This document shows positions 62,201 through 64,000 of a stretch of 64,000 nt of DNA, in pieces. Location: assembly GCA_014359475.1 (NCBI GenBank), contig JACIZI010000019.1, forward strand, positions 1-64,000, read 5' to 3'. The notes under the pieces were generated by a model that saw only the letters and a list, made by a program, of their open reading frames with translations, did not search any database and had not been told where the DNA came from. The stretch is from Marinobacter sp. (lineage in GTDB: Bacteria; Pseudomonadota; Gammaproteobacteria; Pseudomonadales; Oleiphilaceae). The stretch's first letter is position 1. Each line of letters opens with the position of its first letter. The translations under genes and the position numbers were made by a program.

Positions 62201-64000
62201 TTAATCCTGCAGACTCTTATGGACGACTTCGTAGAGGTCTTTCGAGAGATCATGGGATTGATCGCCACCGGCGTTAATCCACTCCAGGGCAGCCTTCATC
62301 TGGCTGCCATACTCCGGTGCGAACTTTTCCCAGCGGGTGAGCGGAGTCACCAGCCGCGCGGCGATCTGCGGGTTGCTGGCATCCAGGCGCAACACCTGCT
62401 CCGCCAGGAAGCGATAACCACCGCCATCAGCGGCATGGAAGCTTGCCAGGTTCTGCCCGGCAAACACGCCGATCACCGAGCGGATCTTGTTGGGGTTTTT
62501 CCAGTCAAAAGCGGGGTGCTCCGTCAGCATCCGCACATGGGCCAGGGTGCCGGCGCGACTGCTGCCTGACTGCACCGAGAACCACTGCTCCACCACCTGG
62601 GGATCGCTCTGCCATTGCTGATAAAAGTCGCCAAGCAACCGCTCCCGATCCTGCTCGTAATCGGAATTGACCAACGCCCGCAAAGCGCCCATGCGATCGG
62701 TCATGTTGTCTGCCTCACGATACTGACGGATAGCCAGTTCCCGGGCTTCTTCATCATTGACCTGCAGCAGCCACCCAAGCGCCGTGTTGCGCAGGCTGCG
62801 ACGGGCGATGGCCTCCGGTGTCAGCAGGTACTCGCCCTCGTCACGGTTACGACGATAGCAGGCCACCAGCTCATCCCTCAGGGAAAGCGCCAGATGATTG
62901 AGCACCCGTTGCCGGGCCCGATGGATCTGTTGGACATCCGGACGGTCAGCCAGCTCAATCAGATAGGCTTCGGAGGGAAGCTGCAGCATCTTCGCGACCA
63001 GCGCCTGATCCAGGGACGAGTCGGTAATCAGGTGCCGGCAGGCGGTCACCAGGCGGGGCTCGACGGTCGCATCCTTCGGCGCACCCACCAGCGAACGGAT
63101 GACATCCACTGCCAGCCGCTGGCCCGCATCCCAGCGATTGAACCCGTCTCCGTCATAACTCATCAGGAACATCAGCTGTTCCCGGGTCCAGGGGTAGTTC
63201 AGTTTGACCGGGGCAGAAAAGTCCCGCAGCAAAGACGGCACGGGCCGTTCGGCAATACCATGAAAGTCAAACCTGTGGGATTCATCACGCAGCTCCAGCA
63301 CCCGGCTGGTCGGCGCATTCTGCTCTTCCGCCTCAAGCTGCAGGGAGAGTGCCTCACCCCGGCCGCCAATCAGGCCAAGGGCAAAGGGAATATGCTGTGG
63401 CTGCTTGTTGGTCTGGCCCGGCGTGTCCGGAATGGACTGGCGAATAGTGAGGCGATAAACCTGTCGTTCCGGGTCATACTCATCCGTCACATCCAGAACC
63501 TGCGTTCCGGCCTGTTCATACCAGAGCCGGAACTGGCTCAGATCGCGGCCACTGGCATCCTCCATGGCCTGCACAAAATCATCGGTAGTCACCGCCTGGC
63601 CATCGTGGCGTTCGAAATACAGGTCGCTGCCTTTACGGAACACCTCCGGCCCCAGCAGGGTGTGCAGCATGCGCACTACCTCTTCACCCTTTTCGTAGAT
63701 AGTCAGGGTGTAGAAATTGGTGATTTCCATATAGGAATGGGGCCGCACCGGGTGCGCCATGGGCCCCGCATCTTCCGCGAACTGGGCGGTTCTCAGTATT
63801 GTGGCATCCTCGATGCGTTTAACCGTCGGCGACCCCATATCCGCGGAAAACTGGGCATCCCGGAATACGGTAAAGCCTTCCTTCAGGCTCAACTGGAACC
63901 AGTCCCGGCAGGTCACCCGGTTACCGGACCAGTTATGAAAATACTCGTGGGCGACAATGGCCTCAATCCGCTGGAAGGCCAGATCGGTAGCCGTCTGCTG
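62201..64000 (-). CDS. pepN: Aminopeptidase N, C-terminal two thirds (cut by window edge)
   Basis: 600 codons are visible; the frame is open to base 64000, so the start lies outside. The M1 zinc site is complete in the visible part: VAHEYFHNWSGNRVTCRDWF then LSLKEGF (HExxH and the distal Glu). The DUF3458 Ig-like domain (LDVTDEYDPERQVYRLTIRQS) and the long helical C-terminus (IRSVIGVFAGQNLASFHA; YRFLAEQVLRLDASNPQIAARLV) match PepN. It removes N-terminal residues from peptides in the cytoplasm. It ends 218 bases upstream of the DUF1329 gene on the same strand. Confidence 0.95.
   Translation of the reverse strand, partial: QQTATDLAFQRIEAIVAHEYFHNWSGNRVTCRDWFQLSLKEGFTVFRDAQFSADMGSPTVKRIEDATILRTAQFAEDAGPMAHPVRPHSYMEITNFYTLTIYEKGEEVVRMLHTLLGPEVFRKGSDLYFERHDGQAVTTDDFVQAMEDASGRDLSQFRLWYEQAGTQVLDVTDEYDPERQVYRLTIRQSIPDTPGQTNKQPQHIPFALGLIGGRGEALSLQLEAEEQNAPTSRVLELRDESHRFDFHGIAERPVPSLLRDFSAPVKLNYPWTREQLMFLMSYDGDGFNRWDAGQRLAVDVIRSLVGAPKDATVEPRLVTACRHLITDSSLDQALVAKMLQLPSEAYLIELADRPDVQQIHRARQRVLNHLALSLRDELVACYRRNRDEGEYLLTPEAIARRSLRNTALGWLLQVNDEEARELAIRQYREADNMTDRMGALRALVNSDYEQDRERLLGDFYQQWQSDPQVVEQWFSVQSGSSRAGTLAHVRMLTEHPAFDWKNPNKIRSVIGVFAGQNLASFHAADGGGYRFLAEQVLRLDASNPQIAARLVTPLTRWEKFAPEYGSQMKAALEWINAGGDQSHDLSKDLYEVVHKSLQD

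Overview
The window looks like chromosome of a marine, halotolerant gammaproteobacterium, most likely Marinobacter or a close relative. This is inferred from gene content and order (ihfA with a MerR gene behind pheT; infC-rpmI-rplT-pheS-pheT; a DUF1329/YCF48/MMPL cluster; a Pla-1/VolA-type lipoprotein lipase; a glucosylglycerate osmolyte cluster; BCCT and TAXI-TRAP transporters) and from the fairly GC-rich base use. No database search was run.

Layout. 1-3.3 kb is accessory: a decayed copy of a pRiA4b ORF-3-like gene at the left edge, an intact Phd/PIN toxin-antitoxin pair, an antitoxin whose PIN toxin is truncated, the full pRiA4b-like gene, and an orphan DUF2281 antitoxin. 3.4-10.2 kb holds a TPR/Rossmann protein, a CheY-CheX-like regulator followed by a PAS-GGDEF diguanylate cyclase, exonuclease I and a DUF1853 protein. 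10.2-14.9 kb is a four-gene operon for making and recycling glucosylglycerate. 15-25.7 kb has SelO, class I fumarase, an enoyl-CoA hydratase, a large lipoprotein lipase, a CaiB-type racemase/CoA-transferase divergent from an AraC regulator, and a small exported protein. 25.7-34.5 kb has rmuC, a three-gene operon (retropepsin-like lipoprotein, inactive transglutaminase-7TM protein, glutamate-ligase-like ATP-grasp enzyme), a BCCT transporter and an FMN-type glutamate synthase.

A tRNA-Pro(GGG) at 34.7 kb opens a second accessory segment. About 1.8 kb of gene debris follows (coiled-coil fragment, IS1380-type transposase remnant, Hsp70/actin-like ATPase pseudogene), then an intact, translationally coupled pair: an OLD/ABC-like ATPase and a 147-residue protein with a nuclease-like D...ExH...K pattern. 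This pair is the best candidate in the window for an undescribed, possibly defensive, system.

38.3-43.5 kb is a five-gene operon for a molybdenum hydroxylase (2Fe-2S subunit, Mo subunit, XdhC and MocA maturation factors) ending in a LigB/DODA-type dioxygenase. 43.8-52.7 kb is core genome: a cold-shock protein, an MFS carrier, merR-ihfA, pheT, pheS, rplT, rpmI, infC (ATT start) and thrS. A 168-bp MITE-like repeat separates thrS from a TAXI-TRAP transporter (fused permease plus binding protein). The right end carries an MMPL/RND permease, a YCF48-like protein and a DUF1329 protein, probably an envelope lipid or hydrophobic-solute system, and the 3' two thirds of pepN, cut by the window edge.
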